Below, in pieces: positions 6,289 to 7,726 of a stretch of 7,726 nucleotides of DNA. This DNA comes from Flavobacterium sp. (GTDB lineage: Bacteria > Bacteroidota > Bacteroidia > Flavobacteriales > Flavobacteriaceae). Made by a program: the position numbers and the translations under genes. The stretch spans positions 1-7,726 of the forward strand of contig DMHA01000034.1 of the NCBI GenBank assembly GCA_003449615.1, read 5' to 3'. The notes under the pieces are model-generated. The model saw only the letters and a program-made list of their open reading frames with translations. It was not told the origin of the DNA and did not search any database. The stretch's first letter is position 1. Each line of letters begins with the position of its first letter.

Positions 6289-6936
6289 ATGAAAAAAATA
6301 TTAATCTCAGTCTATTTATTTTTAGATGATTTATTTAAAGTTAAACATAAGCCATCTAAAGATCAATTGGTTAAGTTGTCAGGTAAAGAAATTTTTATTG
6401 GAAAATATACTTATGGTTTTGAATCAACACAAATTTTTAGTTGGGGAGAAGAAATTGATATTAAAATTGGGCGATTTTGTTCCATTGGGGCAGGACTGAA
6501 GTTGTTTAGTGGCGGTAATCACCCTACTTGGTTTATTTCTTCTTATCCTTTTGGATTGGTCTATAATGATTTTTTAAAAATTCCAAAAAACAAATCAATT
6601 GTTTTTAGCAACGGGGAAATAACTATTGGAAATGATGTATGGGTTGGTCGTGATGTTACTATAATGAGTGGTTTGACACTAGGAGACGGTAGTGTTATTG
6701 CTGCCAATAGTCATGTTGTGAAAGATGTTGAACCATATTCGATATATGGTGGTAACCCTGCTAGATTTATTAGATATAGGTTTTCAAAAGAAATAATTGA
6801 AAAGTTATTAGAAATTCAATGGTGGAATTATGAGGATCATATTATTGAGAAAATTCATCATATTTTACTGAATAAACCGGATAACAATACATTTGTGGAA
6901 ATTGCGAAAATTTTAAATGAGAATAATTCAAAATAA
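6289..6936 (+). CDS. Left-handed beta-helix (hexapeptide-repeat) O-acetyltransferase, CatB/XAT-like
   Basis: This is a cytoplasmic acetyl-CoA-dependent transferase, in this setting probably adding an O-acetyl group to a sugar of the repeat unit. Hexapeptide-type turns are visible at IDIKIGRFCSIGAGLKLFSG (56-75) and ITIGNDVWVGRDVTIMSG (111-128), continuing through LTLGDGSVIAANSHVVKDV (129-147) to the conserved YGGNPARFIRYRF (153-165). GGNHPT (75-80) carries His78, the position of the catalytic histidine in this family. The long loop 79-110 and the C-terminal helix with WWNY (178-181) also fit the CatB/Vat-like subgroup. At 215 residues it has the usual length. Chloramphenicol or streptogramin acetyltransferases share this fold, but the wzx-wzy context argues for sugar acetylation. 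The ATG follows CCCCCAATCTTT, with no clear ribosome-binding site. The next gene's ATG touches this gene's TAA, which suggests translational coupling. Confidence 0.88.
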   Translation: MKKILISVYLFLDDLFKVKHKPSKDQLVKLSGKEIFIGKYTYGFESTQIFSWGEEIDIKIGRFCSIGAGLKLFSGGNHPTWFISSYPFGLVYNDFLKIPKNKSIVFSNGEITIGNDVWVGRDVTIMSGLTLGDGSVIAANSHVVKDVEPYSIYGGNPARFIRYRFSKEIIEKLLEIQWWNYEDHIIEKIHHILLNKPDNNTFVEIAKILNENNSK

Positions 6937-7726
6937 ATGGCTTATATAAAAAAAATTCTCTTTTCGCTTTTTTTTTTATTGGCAATAATTAGTTTAAGTC
7001 TATATGTATTTAGGTTTATAGGTTATTCTTTTTCTTTAGCCTTTTTTTTGTTGATCTTGTTATTGATTTTTTCTTTAAAAAATATTCCTTTAAATTCTTG
7101 GAAAATCTATGCTTTTCTATTAATTCATCAGTATTTTTTGTTAGTTTTATTTATATTCGAACTTGATTTTCTAGAATTTATAAAGTCATTTTTATTAGTA
7201 AATATAGCTTTACTATCAATAATTGGGTCTAAATTTTATATTCCTAATATAGTAACAAAGATTAATTTTAGATTAATTCTATCCATAGTAGTTTTTATGG
7301 TAGTTTCATTTGAATTAGTTCAAGTATTGGAATATAGTTTGATTGGTACATCTTTTAGTTGGTTTCTATTAGATAAATATTCAATAAGTACAGCAGAGGA
7401 CATTGGTAGATTTCAGGCTGTTAATTATCTAAATTATATACGTCCGGTTTCTTTTTATCATGAACCCAGTTATTTAGGTTTAGTTCTGTTTTCAATATTG
7501 ATTTGGGCAGATTCATTAAAGATTAAATTGATTGTAAAATTTGTGGCCATTATAGGAATTATTCTATCATTTTCGACTACAATATATTTGTTTACAGTAC
7601 TCTATTACATTCCAAAATTATATAATAATAAATACTTCAAGGTTTATTTTTCGTTGGTCATCGTTTTTTTTATTTTTAAATATAATGTTTTATTATTTGA
7701 TTTTTTTAGGTTTGGAGAGATTACTA
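6937..7726 (+). CDS. wzy: Wzy-type O-antigen/capsule polymerase, N-terminal part, cut by the window end
   Basis: I translated an open frame from the ATG at 6937, which follows the preceding TAA with no gap, through 263 codons to the last base; there is no stop, so the gene continues outside. The protein is highly hydrophobic with many predicted transmembrane segments, for example about 7-25, 31-47, 57-75, 84-98, 112-130, 179-190 and 199-211. Two features point to Wzy-like polymerases: RPVSFYHEPSYLGLVL (169-184), matching the periplasmic Arg...Glu-Pro-Ser signature followed by a membrane helix, and ILSFSTTIYL (209-218), resembling the Ser/Thr-rich start of the next conserved helix. It would join repeat units delivered by Wzx in the periplasm. 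Full-length members usually have about 400 residues, so over a third is probably missing here. A ten-T run lies in codons 11-14. Low sequence conservation of Wzy proteins limits certainty. Confidence 0.8.
   Translation, partial: MAYIKKILFSLFFLLAIISLSLYVFRFIGYSFSLAFFLLILLLIFSLKNIPLNSWKIYAFLLIHQYFLLVLFIFELDFLEFIKSFLLVNIALLSIIGSKFYIPNIVTKINFRLILSIVVFMVVSFELVQVLEYSLIGTSFSWFLLDKYSISTAEDIGRFQAVNYLNYIRPVSFYHEPSYLGLVLFSILIWADSLKIKLIVKFVAIIGIILSFSTTIYLFTVLYYIPKLYNNKYFKVYFSLVIVFFIFKYNVLLFDFFRFGEIT

Noticed and set aside
6289..6936. Calling the acetyltransferase an antibiotic resistance gene (catB/vat)
   Set aside because: The fold and catalytic His fit that broad family, but its place between wzx and wzy favours sugar O-acetylation.
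1..7726. CRISPR arrays, tRNA or rRNA genes, and toxin-antitoxin or defence genes
   Set aside because: I looked for spaced direct repeats, cloverleaf-like segments and such genes and saw none; the only tandem array is the unspaced 9-bp repeat at 1-63.

Overview
The window looks like part of a surface-polysaccharide (capsule/exopolysaccharide or O-antigen type, Wzx/Wzy-dependent) gene cluster from a Bacteroidota bacterium, most likely a Flavobacterium or close relative. Reasons: very low GC, A-rich rather than Shine-Dalgarno-like leaders, a SLBB-rich Wza-type export protein followed by a kinase-less Wzz-type protein, and a perfect match to the flavobacterial TTG-N19-TAnnTTTG promoter pattern. 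All genes lie on the + strand. No lineage assignment beyond this can be made without a search.

Layout: 1-63 is a 9-bp-period tandem repeat just upstream of the first gene. 89-2515 encodes a large secreted polysaccharide export protein (Poly_export domain plus about six SLBB repeats). 2587-3651 encodes a Wzz-type inner-membrane chain-length/co-polymerase protein without a kinase domain. 3713-4294 encodes a small SAM-dependent methyltransferase. 4295-4549 is a very AT-rich gap with no gene. 4550-5995 encodes a Wzx-type flippase with a TTG start. 5985-6248 is a 264-bp MITE-like element with 16-bp inverted repeats and an apparent TAATTA target duplication, inserted in the last codons of wzx. 6289-6936 encodes a hexapeptide-repeat O-acetyltransferase. 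6937 to the window end is the 5' part of a Wzy-type polymerase gene.

How the genes fit together: lipid-linked repeat units would be decorated by the methyltransferase and acetyltransferase, flipped across the inner membrane by Wzx, polymerised by Wzy under length control of the Wzz-type protein, and exported through the Wza-type protein. No initiating sugar transferase or other glycosyltransferase lies in the window, so the cluster must continue beyond 7726 (wzy is cut there) or be completed elsewhere. Base composition drops sharply after the wza-wzz pair, as expected at the junction between a conserved export module and a strain-variable sugar module.

I found no evidence for a wholly new system. 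The most informative unexplained structure is the small inverted-repeat element. Removing it together with one TAATTA copy gives an intact wzx 3' end of the same length, so the insertion history can be read from the sequence. The 9-bp tandem array upstream of wza is the second item worth following.
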